Positions 20,960-30,242 are shown, counted from the stretch's first letter. The stretch is 64,000 bases of DNA from Arthrobacter sp. V1I7 (GCF_030817015.1 NZ_JAUSYS010000001.1:310001-374000); one strand, 5' to 3'. The notes: a model not told the origin generated them from the sequence alone. Made by a program: numbers and translations.

Positions 20960-21190
20960 GGAGCGTCTCTGGGCGCACAGGACCGCGATCTCCTCACGCT
21001 GGCCAAAGGTCAGACACCGGCCCTTCAGACCACGGCCCCGCCGGGGCCTGACCCCGCCCGCCTCAACCAGGACCCGGCACCCGGTACGCCGGCTCGTATT
21101 GATCGGAGCAACGGCATCGGTGATGAAATCACCCGCCTGCATCCCGGCCACCGGCGCGACCGGCCTGCCGGTATCAATCACAAGGCGCGC
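20955..21190 (-). pseudogene. IS30-family transposase, N-terminal fragment
   Basis: The - strand reads AGDFITDAVAPINTSRRTGC, EAGGVRPRRGRGLKGRCLTF and GQREEIAVLCAQRRSLRAIG. This is the N-terminal HTH region of IS30-type transposases (LTFxxREEIAxLxAxGxSxRAIG). It stops where the GNAT fragment begins on the other strand. The DDE domain is missing. Its boundary coincides with truncation of the GNAT gene, suggesting the insertion or its excision caused that truncation. Confidence 0.65.
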
Positions 21191-21532
21191 AGCCTGACAG
21201 TGGGATCCCCCGCGGGGAAATGCTGGACAGCTGCCGGGTTTCACACCGAAGAAGGCCGAGACTCCTGGTGGGCACTTACAAAGAAGCAAAGCTGCACAGG
21301 AGGCTACCATCCCGGATGGAACGAAGCTGATCGTTGAGCGGCCGCATGTTGGTCTGTACCGTTGTGCGCCTGCCGTGGCCGGAGGGATTACCTGTACGCG
21401 ACCAGTGCCTGTTTGCGGGCGTTCGTCCAAGCGTCGCTGCTGGTAACCCGCCGGGCGGCTCCTTGGCTGCGGGGAGACGCGGCACGGCCCTGACGGGGTT
21501 TAAAGTAGTGCTGAAACGGAAGGCAAGGCCGC
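21191..21532. other. Region upstream of the protein kinase gene
   Basis: No gene is supported. It should contain the kinase promoter. No clear -35/-10 pair was assigned. Confidence 0.35.
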
Positions 21533-22816
21533 ATGATGGAACAAACGGAGACTGACTTATCCGGCACGGTTCTGCGCGAGCGTTACAGGGTCGGCGAAGT
21601 GCTTGGCCACGGCGGCATGGGGAGCGTCTACCGGGGAACTGATCTGGTTCTGGACCGGGAGGTGGCCCTGAAGATATTCCGGGCCGATGTCGCTGACCCG
21701 GAGGAATTGGGCAGGCAGCAGATAGAAGCCCGGATACTCGCCCGGTTGAACCACCATGGCCTGGTCACGCTCTTCGATACCGGGACGCTGCTCCGCAACC
21801 AAAGGGAAGTGCCCTTCCTGGTGACGGAACTCGTCAATGGAGTTGACCTTCGCCGCCGTCTTGCGCAGGGGCCGCTGCCGGGGGCTGAAGTGGCTCGGCT
21901 GGGCGCTGAACTGGGTGAGGCATTGCAGTACATCCACCATCGCGGTGTGGTGCACCGGGACGTAAAGCCGGCCAATATCTTGCTGACCCGATACGCGGCC
22001 GATGCCCCATTGCGCCCTAAACTCGCAGACTTTGGCATCGCACGGATGCTAGACGGAGCCCGGCTCACCGCGACCGACATGGTTCCTGGTACGGCCGCCT
22101 ACCTGAGCCCGGAACAGGCCAGCGGAGAACCAGTGGGCCCGCCTGCAGACATCTATTCGCTGGGCCTGGTGTTGCTGGAAGCCCTCACTCGGAGAGTGGC
22201 ATTTCCCGGACCACCGCTGGAAGCTGCAGTGGCCCGGCTCTCCCGTCTCCCTGACATCCCTGATGCCCTGGGTCCGCGATGGAAATCGTTACTTACCGCG
22301 ATGACCGCCCGGGATCCGCACGACAGACCGGACGCCGGAAGCATCGCAACGACACTTCACGTCGGAGACTGGAACGCGACGGCCGAATACAGCACTGAGG
22401 CAAGAACTGTCACCCAAGCGCTTCCACTGGCAACCCTCGTCCTGAACGCGGGCGGACCAAAGAGTCCTGAACCCGGTGAGCGTGCCGGGGCGCAGGGTGC
22501 CAGGCTGCCTGCCCTGCCGCGCAGCGAAATAACCAACGCCACCTCATTGCAGCCAGCCCCTCAGGTGCCGGCGCGTGAACCGGTCTCCGCGCAGGGGAAA
22601 CCGGACCGGCGGCGTCTCAGGAAGAAGTTGGGCAACATCGGAGGCCGCCGGCTTCGGGCCCTCGTTGCCGGTGCCGCTCTCGTTGTGATCATCGCCGGAG
22701 TACTGCTGACTTCTATCCAGCGGCCGCCCCCCGCACCGGTGGAAACTCCGCAGCCGGTTATTTCTGGGCAGATGGGCGAACATTTCAAGGAACTGGAAGA
22801 AAGCGTCACGCCATGA
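21533..22816 (+). CDS. Transmembrane Ser/Thr protein kinase (Hanks-type)
   Basis: A 427-residue PknB-like kinase. The glycine loop is GHGGMGSVYRG (~residues 24-34), the catalytic Lys is in VALKIFR, the catalytic loop is HRDVKPANILL, DFGIARM is the metal-binding motif, and GTAAYLSPEQ is the activation segment. The kinase domain ends near residue 270. A Pro/Ala-rich linker, a basic stretch (RRRLRKKLG) and one membrane helix (ALVAGAALVVIIAGVLLTSI) follow, with a short external tail of ~35 residues and no PASTA domains. Its stop overlaps the start of the lipoprotein gene by ATGA, so the two are translationally coupled. Substrates are unknown; the lipoprotein may be a partner or sensor. Confidence 0.92.
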   Translation: MMEQTETDLSGTVLRERYRVGEVLGHGGMGSVYRGTDLVLDREVALKIFRADVADPEELGRQQIEARILARLNHHGLVTLFDTGTLLRNQREVPFLVTELVNGVDLRRRLAQGPLPGAEVARLGAELGEALQYIHHRGVVHRDVKPANILLTRYAADAPLRPKLADFGIARMLDGARLTATDMVPGTAAYLSPEQASGEPVGPPADIYSLGLVLLEALTRRVAFPGPPLEAAVARLSRLPDIPDALGPRWKSLLTAMTARDPHDRPDAGSIATTLHVGDWNATAEYSTEARTVTQALPLATLVLNAGGPKSPEPGERAGAQGARLPALPRSEITNATSLQPAPQVPAREPVSAQGKPDRRRLRKKLGNIGGRRLRALVAGAALVVIIAGVLLTSIQRPPPAPVETPQPVISGQMGEHFKELEESVTP

Positions 22817-23352
22817 ACCGAAGAGAACTTGCCGACGTGAAGGGGACGAATCCCGAACTGCCACCCGGCGCCGGGCCGCGCAGGAAACCTTCCTTCCGAA
22901 GGGCTCTTGGCTGGGTTCTAGTTGCCTGTCTTGGATTTTTGTTGTTCACTGCATGCTCCGCCGCGCCCGAGCTGGATAAAGGAACGGCCGGGAAATTCCA
23001 GACCCGCGTGGCTGCAGCGAAACAACTCACCGCGCAACAGAACTTCCCCGCCGCGGTGACTGAGCTTCAGCAATTAGGCCAGGATGTGACAACAGCTGCA
23101 GAACAGGGCCTGATGTCACAGGAGCGGAAGACCCGGATTGAGGCTGCAATCAGCAAAGTCAGGGCCGACGTGGAAGCCGCCATGACCCCGGCGGAGCCCC
23201 AACCTGTCCCACCGGCCCCTGCTACTGAACCTCCAGCAGGAAACGACGGAAAACAGCAGGAAGAAGACGCGAAAAAGGAGGCCGAGAAACAGCAGGAGGA
23301 GGAGGAGGAAAAAAACAAAGACGAGAAGGAGAAAGACCGAGACAACGACTGA
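22813..23352 (+). CDS. Putative lipoprotein coupled to the kinase
   Basis: A 179-residue protein with a basic N-region (RRKPSFRR), hydrophobic core (ALGWVLVACLGFLLF) and lipobox-like FTACSAA, so probably exported and lipid-anchored. The middle has helices with an FxxxVTELQQLGQDVTTAAEQ-type pattern. The C-terminal ~55 residues form a proline segment followed by an extremely charged Glu/Lys/Asp tail rich in QQEEE and KDEKEKD. The ATG overlaps the kinase stop. I recognise no family beyond resemblance to small actinobacterial lipoproteins next to kinases. Being external, it could sense or bind cell-wall material for the kinase; that is inference. Confidence 0.75.
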   Translation: MNRRELADVKGTNPELPPGAGPRRKPSFRRALGWVLVACLGFLLFTACSAAPELDKGTAGKFQTRVAAAKQLTAQQNFPAAVTELQQLGQDVTTAAEQGLMSQERKTRIEAAISKVRADVEAAMTPAEPQPVPPAPATEPPAGNDGKQQEEDAKKEAEKQQEEEEEKNKDEKEKDRDND

Positions 23353-23364
23353 TGGCGACGCTCG

Positions 23365-23620
23365 TCACCGAACATAACGTCCCGGCTTCCAAATGTCGAA
23401 CACCTTCAACATGTCACCGCTGCCCCGACCGGCGTTGGTGCTGTTAAACCCTGTCGTCTGTGTCCTACACACAGTGACTGTGTCAACCCCTGTTGGCCCG
23501 GCAGGGCAGGTATTCTTGGCCCCGGTCGGCAGGTTCGCATACGGGACTTTCAATGACGCGGGGATCCTCGCCGCTTGGCAGAGCGGATACACCCTCGGAA
23601 GCGTTCCACCGGTCGGATTC
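23365..23620 (-). pseudogene. Possible secreted-protein fragment
   Basis: The - strand reads TGGTLPRVYPLCQAARIPAS, YANLPTGAKNTCPAGPTGVD and GRGSGDMLKVFDIWKPGRYV, with cysteines and composition typical of an extracellular protein C-terminus. No start or signal peptide is present; the upstream side abuts the IS982 fragment. Weak evidence, family unknown. Confidence 0.25.
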
Positions 23621-23803
23621 TCCTGGGACCCGGTCAACGACACGCTCAAAGGCCAGCTGGACCTTGAACAACACTGCGGACGCACTCCGGCCGGAGTCAT
23701 GCCCAGAATCGTTCAACGACTACTGGCAATGACAACAGCGATCTGGCACAACGACAGCACCGGCGCAACTATCCGCCGCTCACTCACCGCCTACGACCAC
23801 TAA
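23620..23803 (+). pseudogene. IS982-like transposase C-terminal fragment
   Basis: NDTLKGQLDLEQHCGRTPAG, PRIVQRLLAMTTAIWHND and the terminal RRSLTAYDH match the last ~60 residues of actinobacterial transposases I associate with IS982 (usually RRxLIAYDH). The catalytic part is absent and the upstream sequence is unrelated. The family label is from memory of the C-terminal signature. Confidence 0.55.
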
Positions 23804-23859
23804 CATCCCTTCGAATTACTCATCTAGGTATGGCTCAGCATTATCTACGGCTCTTCAAC

Positions 23860-24105
23860 GTTGAGCTGGACAGGTAAGTCGAATTTGGACGAGGTCCCGT
23901 GGATTTCAAAATTTCTTGCGGATCGAAGTTACGCTTGCTGATCGAGATCAAGAAAGCTCACAACGGAAAGTTCTGGCATGGGCTCCAAACTCAGTTACCC
24001 AGCTACCTTCAATCTGATGATTGCGACTATGGCTGGTATCTGGCGATCCGCTATCGGAGCAACCCCGCCTCTGAGGTTCGCATGAAAGACTTCCTGGTCG
24101 CGTGA
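23860..24105 (+). pseudogene. PD-(D/E)XK nuclease-like C-terminal fragment
   Basis: The frame reads GRGPVDFKISCGSKLRLLIE then IKKAHNGKFWHGLQTQLPSY and GWYLAIRYRS. The order Asp-(~15 residues)-Glu-x-Lys (VDFK then IEIKK) fits the restriction-endonuclease-like fold. There is no upstream domain and no good start, so it is probably the tail of a larger defence or hypothetical protein. Confidence 0.45.
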
Positions 24106-24249
24106 AAAGTACCCCCCATCACGTAGGTAAGACCATTGAGTACACGGCGGTAGACGGACGGCGGAAAGACTCTGCATCCAAGCAAGAATAATCCCCGCGT
24201 GATCGGTCTTCGATTCATGGCGGCCTGACCGAACGTCGATAATGGAGAT

Positions 24250-25337
24250 CTACTCGCGGAGGTATTGGCGGAGTCCGGGGATTGCGAAGTCGACTTTGCC
24301 ATAGCCCGCGGACTCGATCAGGCCCGCAGCGATGAGCCTTTTCCGGTACTTGGAGACGACGTTGGGCTTGGCCTTGAGGATGGTGCCAATCTGGCTGGCC
24401 GCGGAGGGGCCGTCCTGAGCGGCCATGGCGTCCAGGAACTCGCGGTCTTTGTCAGAGATGTCCGACAGCGCCGACTCGACGACCACCAATGTGTTCCGTC
24501 TTTGGGCGGCGGTAATGGCACGCTGAACGCTGCTCTGATCCAGTTTCCATCCTGCCTTGTCGGCTTCGAGCCAGAGGCAGTAGCCGACCAGTTGGATCAG
24601 GAAGGGATACCCCTCGGTGGCCTCGGCTGATTCGTTGATGAGGTCGGGGGAGATGCTGATGCCTCCCTGGCTGAAGAGCTCGCTGTAGGATGCGGTGACT
24701 TCGGCGATGGCTGCTTCGTGGAGATTGATCCTGTCGGCGCGCCGCAGGAAGGTGGCGACGCCTTCGTTGAGGAGGTCGGACACGGCTGATGGCAGGCCGG
24801 CGAAGATCAGGCCGATGGGCAGCCCCTCGCGGATGGAGTGCTGGACGTCGGCGGCCAGCTGGGAGATCTCCGTCCTGTCGACGGCATGAATCTCGTCAAT
24901 GGTGATGACCAGTCCTGTGCCTTGTGCGTCCAGCAGGCGCAGCAGGTCGTTCCCGGTCCGACGCCAGTCGGCCGCCCGTTCCGGGGGGGAGAGCTGAGTT
25001 GTCAGTCCGAACCCTGCAGCGGAAAAGGCTGTATTTTTCGGGCAGGAAGCCCGTCCCCGAGCTCCTCGACGAGCGCGAGCATGTCGTCGCCGACCCCGGC
25101 CAGGAACCCGGGTGTGGCTGTCCGGGAGATGACGGCCCAGCCGTGAGCCCGGGCGATCCCTTCGGCCGCGCTCAGCATGACTGTCTTGCCGATGCCTTTG
25201 GACCCCGTGATGATGGTCAGGAGGCCGGGCGCCCCGGAACCTTGCTGCAGGCCGTACTCGAACTCGTACAAAAGGCCGGCCCGCCCGACCAACGCAGGGG
25301 GTGTTGCTCCGGCCGTCGGCTTGAAGGGGTTCTGCAC
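24250..25337 (-). pseudogene. AAA/ORC-type ATPase with frameshift
   Basis: The ATG at 25337, with GGAGG nearby, starts MQNPFKPTAGATPPALVGR. Walker A is ITGSKGIGKTV. After PARKIQPF (~25025) the frame changes; continuation reads FSAAGFGLTTQLS, then Walker B LVITIDEIHAVDRTE, a sensor region IGLIFAGLPSAVSDLLNEG and a C-terminal winged-helix-like part (SQIGTILKAKPNVVSKYRKR, ESAGYGKVDFAIPGLRQYL). It resembles the Orc1/Cdc6-like ATPases of mobile regions and toxin-linked loci. One missing base explains the break. The IS701 copy 2 sits 11 bases upstream of the ATG, removing the native promoter. Confidence 0.75.
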
Positions 25338-25348
25338 AGACCTCCTAG

Positions 25349-26772
25349 TAGTACTTTGTTAGGTCTTCGGTGAGGGGCTTTTAATCGCTGGCCTGAGCTG
25401 TTAATTTCGTTTCGTGGGCATGGAAGAGGCAGGACTGCGGGTCGAGCTGGAGGATTACGTCGGGCAGGTGTTCGCGTCGTTGGGCCGGAAGGACCAGCGG
25501 GCGAAGGGCCGGCTGTATCTGCAGGGGTTGATGCTGGAGGGGCGGCGCAAGTCGATGCAGCCGATGGCGGAGCGCCTGGATGTGGACCACCAGCAGCTGC
25601 AGCAGTTCGTTACGTCCTCGCCGTGGGAGGTGGAGCCGGTCCGCCGCCGCCTGGCAGCCCTGGCCGATGAGGCTATCGTGCCGGAGGCGTGGGTGATTGA
25701 CGATACCGGGTTCAAGAAGGACGGGGCCGCCTCGGCGTGCGTGGCGCGCCAGTACTCGGGCACGCTGGGCAAGATCGGCAACTGCCAGGTTGCCTCCACC
25801 GTGCACATGGTCACCGACCATGCCTCGGCCCCGGTGAACTGGCGCCTGTTCGTGCCCGAGGCCTGGGATGACGCCTGTGCGGACACCAACGAGCACGCCG
25901 AAGCCGTCGCCGCCCGCCGGATCAAGGCGAAGATCCCCGAATACGTACGGCACCGGCCCAAGTGGGAACTCGCGCTGGAGATGATCGATGAACTCGCCCA
26001 TTGGGGGCGCAGGTGCCCGGTCGCGGTTGCCGACGCCGGGTACGGGGACAACGCGCTGTTCCGGCTTGAGCTGACCCGGCGGTCCATTCCGTGGGTGATG
26101 GCGGTCAAGGCATCCACCAGCGCCTACCCGGCCAATGCCGTTCCCGAACTCGCCGAACGCTCCGGCCCCAGGGGCAGGCCCAGTGTGCCCCGCTACCGAC
26201 AGGACCCGGCCAGCCTGGCCGAACTCGCGGTGGCCGCCGGAAGGGGACAACTACGCAGGATCACCTGGCGGCACGGCACCAAGAACACCGGCACCAACAG
26301 GACCGCGGCCATGAAATCCCGCTTCCTGGCCCTGCGCGTCAGACCTGCCAGCCGGCACATCGCCCCCGGCGAAGACGGATCGTTGCCCGAGGCCTGGCTG
26401 ATCGCCGAATGGCCACCCGGCGCCAAGGAGCCCACCGACTACTGGCTCTCCGACCTGCCCGCCGACACACCAACCAGGACCTTGGTCAGGCTGGCGAAAA
26501 TCCGGTGGCGCATTGAACACGACTACCGCGAACTGAAAACCGGCCTCGGCCTTTCCCACTTCGAAGGACGATCCTTCCCGGGCTTCCACCACCACGTCAC
26601 CCTCGTGTCCGCAGCACACCTGTTCATCACCAAAAAACGCCTTGCCACCCCAAAAGCAGCAGGGGCAGCCTGAGCCTGTACGGGGTCCTCAAGGAACTCC
26701 AACGGATCCTCATCCGACAGCTCAGACGCTGCCCCTACTGCCAACACGCCCCACCAACCTAACAAAGTACTA
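25349..26772 (+). mobile_element. IS701-family insertion sequence, copy 2
   Basis: A 1424-bp element with the same terminal repeats as copy 1, flanked by CTAG (25345-25348 and 26773-26776). The right-hand CTAG is composed of a flanking C, the TA duplication of the adjoining IS630 element and that element's first G. The IS701 therefore landed exactly on the IS630 end. Confidence 0.92.
25414..26673 (+). CDS. IS701 transposase, intact
   Basis: A 419-residue DDE transposase. Catalytic-region motifs are WVIDDTGFKKDGAASACVAR (first Asp), VADAGYGDNALF (second Asp) and RWRIEHDYRELKTGLGLSHF (Glu region, Y-(2)-R-(3)-E-like). The N-terminal portion has GQVFASLGRKDQRAKGRLYL. No frame break. It can be expected to act on both copies in the window because their ends are the same. 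The start at 25414 is 65 bases inside the left end. Confidence 0.92.
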   Translation: MGMEEAGLRVELEDYVGQVFASLGRKDQRAKGRLYLQGLMLEGRRKSMQPMAERLDVDHQQLQQFVTSSPWEVEPVRRRLAALADEAIVPEAWVIDDTGFKKDGAASACVARQYSGTLGKIGNCQVASTVHMVTDHASAPVNWRLFVPEAWDDACADTNEHAEAVAARRIKAKIPEYVRHRPKWELALEMIDELAHWGRRCPVAVADAGYGDNALFRLELTRRSIPWVMAVKASTSAYPANAVPELAERSGPRGRPSVPRYRQDPASLAELAVAAGRGQLRRITWRHGTKNTGTNRTAAMKSRFLALRVRPASRHIAPGEDGSLPEAWLIAEWPPGAKEPTDYWLSDLPADTPTRTLVRLAKIRWRIEHDYRELKTGLGLSHFEGRSFPGFHHHVTLVSAAHLFITKKRLATPKAAGAA

Positions 26773-27864
26773 CTAGTGTCCTGCGCCTGAAATTCGCTTC
26801 AGAAGTCGCCCGAGGGATTCGAGGATCTGTTCCGCGGTCTTTGTCCAGGTGAAGGGTATGGGGTTGGTGTTCCATTCGCTGACCCATTTGCGGATGTCCG
26901 CTTCGAGGGCCTGGACGCTGCGGTGGTCACTGCGGCGCAGCAGGTCCTCGGTGACGAATCTGAAGAACCGCTCGACCTGGTTGAGCCAGGAGGAGTAGGT
27001 CGGGGTGAAATGCATGTGGAAACGCGGGTGATTCTCAAGCCATGTCTTCACGGTCGGGGTCTTGTGGGTCTGGTAGTTGTCGCAGATGAGATGGACGTCC
27101 AGGCCCTCGGGGACCTGGGTGTCGATCTTGGCCAGGAACTTCCTGAACTCGGCGGCCCGGTGCCTGCGGTGCAGGCTGGAGATCACTGACCCGTCCGCGG
27201 TGTTCAGGGCGGCGAACAGGGTGGTGGTCCCGTGCCGGACATAGTCGTGGGTCCGCTTCTCCGGCATGCCGGGCATCATGGGGAACGCAGGCTGGGACCG
27301 GGCCAGCGCCTGGACCTGGGACTTCTCGTCCACACTGAGCACGACCGCCGATTCCGGGGGATTCAGATAGAGACCGACCACGTCGTAGACCTTCTCGACG
27401 AACAAGGGATCGTTGGAGAGCTTGAAGCCGTCGGCGCGGTGGGGCTTGAGTTCGAAGGTCCGCCAGATCCGTCCGATCGTGGACTTCGAGAGCCCGGAGC
27501 GTTCGGCCATCTTCGCCCTCGACCAGTGCGTGGCGTTCGCCGGCGTGGATTCGAGCGTCGCAACGACCACGTCCTCGACCTGGTCGGCGGTGATCGAGGC
27601 CGGCCGTCCGGGCCTGGGATCGTCGACCAGTCCGTCCAGCCGGTGCTCCAGGAACCGGCGCCGCCACTTCGCCACAGTATGCGGCTCGACACCACACCGG
27701 GCTGCGACAGCCACGTTCGTCAGACCCTCGGCGCTGGCCAGCACGATCCTCGACCGTGTCGCCAACGCCTGGGATGAGTTCCGTCTCCGGGCCCACCGCT
27801 CCAGCGTCCCGCGTTCTTCAGCCGACAGATCCAGCAAGGCCTTCGGCCGCCCGACATTCGCCAT
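26773..27864 (-). CDS. IS630 transposase, copy 1
   Basis: A 363-residue transposase. The N-terminal HTH has NVAVAARCGVEPHTVAKWRR. The DDE residues are in VLSVDEKSQVQAL, HLICDNYQTHKTP and SSWLNQVERFF. The ATG is at 27864, inside the right terminal repeat region. The last codons (GAGH) are in the left terminal repeat, and the stop codon TAG is completed by the TA target duplication plus one flanking base. This copy has ERFFRFVTEDL where copy 2 has ERFFGFVTEDL. Intact and probably active. Confidence 0.92.
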   Translation of the reverse strand: MANVGRPKALLDLSAEERGTLERWARRRNSSQALATRSRIVLASAEGLTNVAVAARCGVEPHTVAKWRRRFLEHRLDGLVDDPRPGRPASITADQVEDVVVATLESTPANATHWSRAKMAERSGLSKSTIGRIWRTFELKPHRADGFKLSNDPLFVEKVYDVVGLYLNPPESAVVLSVDEKSQVQALARSQPAFPMMPGMPEKRTHDYVRHGTTTLFAALNTADGSVISSLHRRHRAAEFRKFLAKIDTQVPEGLDVHLICDNYQTHKTPTVKTWLENHPRFHMHFTPTYSSWLNQVERFFRFVTEDLLRRSDHRSVQALEADIRKWVSEWNTNPIPFTWTKTAEQILESLGRLLKRISGAGH

Positions 27865-27908
27865 ATCCTGATTTTATAATTACGAAGCGAATTTCAGGCG
27901 CAGGACAC
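26776..27908 (-). mobile_element. IS630-family insertion sequence, copy 1
   Basis: A 1133-bp element with near-perfect ~24-bp terminal inverted repeats beginning GTGTCCTGCGCCTGAAATTC, flanked by TA (26774-26775 and 27909-27910), the hallmark target of IS630/Tc1-mariner elements. A second copy is at 36787-37919. At least three base differences between copies were seen. Confidence 0.92.
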
Positions 27909-28052
27909 TAGGGGAAAGTGGGTGAAACTAGGTGAATGTGGTGAAGTGGCACGGTACGGCAGCGGTGTCGTGCCGGGCAAGTCCGTGCGCCGGGAGTGCC
28001 GAAGGGTAAGGCGGTAGCATCGGGGGCATGACTGGGAATCTCAATGTTTCTG

Positions 28053-29255
28053 TCAAGCCGCCTGAGCGGTGATGCTTGGCAGTGGTTCCCGGTAGGTGCT
28101 GTGGTCGCGGAGCATGGCCCAGAGGACGTTGATTCGGCGTCGGGCGAGGGCGATGAGCGCCTGCTTGTGGGACTTTCCTTCGCGGCGTTTCCGGTCGTAG
28201 TAGATTCGTGAGGCCGGGCTGTTCTTCAGGCTGGAGAGGGCGGCGAGGTAACAGGTTCGGAGAAGCCTGCGATTGAAGCGACGCGGCCGGTGCAGATTCC
28301 CGCTGATTCGTCCTGAATCTCGTGGGACCGGTGCCAACCCGGCGACGCTGGCGAGCCGGTCGACCGAGTCAAAACCCTCCAGATTGCCGCCGATGTTCGC
28401 GAGAAAAGTTGCCGCGAGAACGGGGCCGAACCCTGGCATACTCAGCAGAACGTCGGCGCTCTCGTGCTTCCGGAAGATGTCCGTGATCTGGGCATCGACG
28501 CCGGCGATCTCTGCGTCGATTGTGCCTATTTGGTCGGCCAGCCGGGCGACCAGGGCTGAGCCCGTGGATTGGGCCGGCAGGACGGTGTGCTGGGAGTTCG
28601 CGGCCTCAAGGGCTTTCTCTGCCATGGCAGCGCTGTTACGGCATCTGCGTTTCTTGAGCCAGCTTGTGAGCCGGGTCAGTCCTATCCGCCGAATGCCTTC
28701 CGGCGTTTGATAGCCGCCCAGGAGGATCAGGGGCGCCTTCTTGGAGTAGTCGAATGCCCGCTCAAGTGCGGGGAAGTACTCCAGCAAAGTGGCCCGGAGC
28801 CGGTTGATCGCCCGGACCCGATCACACATCAGATCCGTGCGGCGGGCAGTAAGCAGCTGCAGGTCAACGCTGATCTGGTCCGCAGTGCGAACCGGTTGGA
28901 GGTCGGTGCGCATGCGTGCCTGGTCGGCGATGATCCGGGCGTCTTTGGCGTCAGTTTTGCCATCCCCGCGATAGGTTGCTGCGGCGTGATGCACGACCCG
29001 TCCGGGGATATAGAGCAGCCGCTGGGCGTGCGCGGCCAACAGCTCGATCATCAGCGCCGCGCCGCCGGCGTTCAGATCCGTGGCCCAGCAGACCTCGCCA
29101 CCGGCGGCGATCTCCGCGACCTCGGCTATGAGCTCGAGGAGTACGCCTTCGTCGTTTTCAACCCGTTTCGAAAGCATTACCGTCCCGGATTGGTCGATAA
29201 GTACGCAATGATGTGTTCTCTTGCCTGAGTCGATTCCTGCCCACACCGCCGGCAT
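28053..29255 (-). CDS. IS110-family transposase, intact
   Basis: A 400-residue DEDD-type recombinase. The N-terminal RuvC-like domain has WAGIDSGKRTHHCVLID (Asp9), CWATDLNAGG and YRGDGKTDAKDARIIADQAR. The C-terminal Transposase_20 region has LLSMPGFGPVLAATFLANIG and DRLASVAGLAPVPRDSGRIS. IS110 elements move by an RNA-guided mechanism and lack classic terminal repeats, so the element ends cannot be read here. The gene has no frame break. The upstream non-coding stretch (29256-29480) is the expected place for the guide (bridge) RNA in the IS110 group. Confidence 0.93.
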   Translation of the reverse strand: MPAVWAGIDSGKRTHHCVLIDQSGTVMLSKRVENDEGVLLELIAEVAEIAAGGEVCWATDLNAGGAALMIELLAAHAQRLLYIPGRVVHHAAATYRGDGKTDAKDARIIADQARMRTDLQPVRTADQISVDLQLLTARRTDLMCDRVRAINRLRATLLEYFPALERAFDYSKKAPLILLGGYQTPEGIRRIGLTRLTSWLKKRRCRNSAAMAEKALEAANSQHTVLPAQSTGSALVARLADQIGTIDAEIAGVDAQITDIFRKHESADVLLSMPGFGPVLAATFLANIGGNLEGFDSVDRLASVAGLAPVPRDSGRISGNLHRPRRFNRRLLRTCYLAALSSLKNSPASRIYYDRKRREGKSHKQALIALARRRINVLWAMLRDHSTYREPLPSITAQAA

Positions 29256-29480
29256 GCCTTGTCCCTTCGATCAGCTCCGATTTTTCGTGGCCCTGTCGAT
29301 AACTGCGCCGGCACGTCCTTACCCAACGATCAATGTCGTAATTCTCAATCAGCGGTCGAGTTATCGGCGGGCAGCGGGCGGCCATTCCCAGTGGGCCGTC
29401 CAAGCGGCAGGGAGATCTGTGCCATACCCGCCACCCGAGGGTGATCGAAACACTACGACAGCCCCGAAATCACCCACAAC
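29256..29480 (-). ncRNA. Candidate IS110 bridge-RNA region
   Basis: The non-coding sequence just upstream of the IS110 transposase contains an inverted pair cgataact/agttatcg (29297-29304 and 29359-29366) separated by 54 bases, compatible with a structured RNA. In the IS110 group the RNA is encoded upstream of the transposase. Boundaries and loops are not resolved. Confidence 0.3.
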
Positions 29481-29489
29481 AACACCGTA

Positions 29490-30184
29490 AGGAAGAGAAC
29501 TATGTCGAGTACGTGCTGCAGGTCGGGGAGGGGCTTACGGGCCTGACCCTGAAGCAGTTAGGTTTCGAACCGCGCCTGGACGATCTGACGGAGGATCAGC
29601 GGAGCCGCCTGGACGCTGATGACCTCGAATGGGCCGGCTCAATCACCCCGGAGCGGCGCGACAGGAGCCTGTTCTAGGCAAAGCTCCTGGCCGGCGCCCT
29701 GTGGGAGGCCTCCGCCGTCCTGATCGACCAGCTTTTCGAGGATCTCGACGGTTTGAGGGAACCTTGACCGGGTTCGCCAGGACATCGCCAACACCTTCGT
29801 CCTGTCCGCTCTGCCACCCCGGCACGCCGACAAATACGACGTCCGGTTCGCCCAACAGTTTCTCATCATAGCTGCGGACATGACCGGGGCGCTGGTCGGC
29901 GGCTGGACGCGTCCTTCCTGCGTCCCAGGAGCTGGCGCTCCGCTGCCTTTTTGACCAGGTCGAAGTCATACAGGACCTGTAAAACCTCGATCTTGCAGAC
30001 AACTGGCGGGGCCTGCTTGAACAACACCTGCTCGAAGACACGGACAGCGAGTTGCGCTGCCAGAACGCCATGGACGGTTTCGAAGGCGACATCGAACTGA
30101 ACATGCAACTGGGCCTTACCCCAATGAAAATCAGTACTGGTTCGAGCCCTTCAACGACGCCTCCCTCCCGCCCTACGTGCGCTG
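29490..30184 (+). pseudogene. Unknown conserved protein, multiply broken
   Basis: Protein-like segments run through three frames: YVLQVGEGLTGLTLKQLGFE, LTEDQRSRLDADDLEWAGSI, a TAG, LLAGALWEASAVLIDQLFED, a frame change, DIANTFVLSALPPRHADKYD, AQQFLIIAADMTGALVGGW, another change, RCLFDQVEVIQDL, LEQHLLEDTDSELRCQNAMD, IELNMQLGLTPMKIS and EPFNDASLPPYVR. The order implies one ~230-residue protein with at least two stops and three frameshifts. I do not recognise the family. It is adjacent to a pRiA4b-ORF3 gene, which suggests plasmid or island origin. Confidence 0.55.
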
Positions 30185-30242
30185 AAGCACGGGATAGCTC
30201 CCCGTTCTGAGTACGGTGGCGGACCCTGAAAGAATGGGCTGC

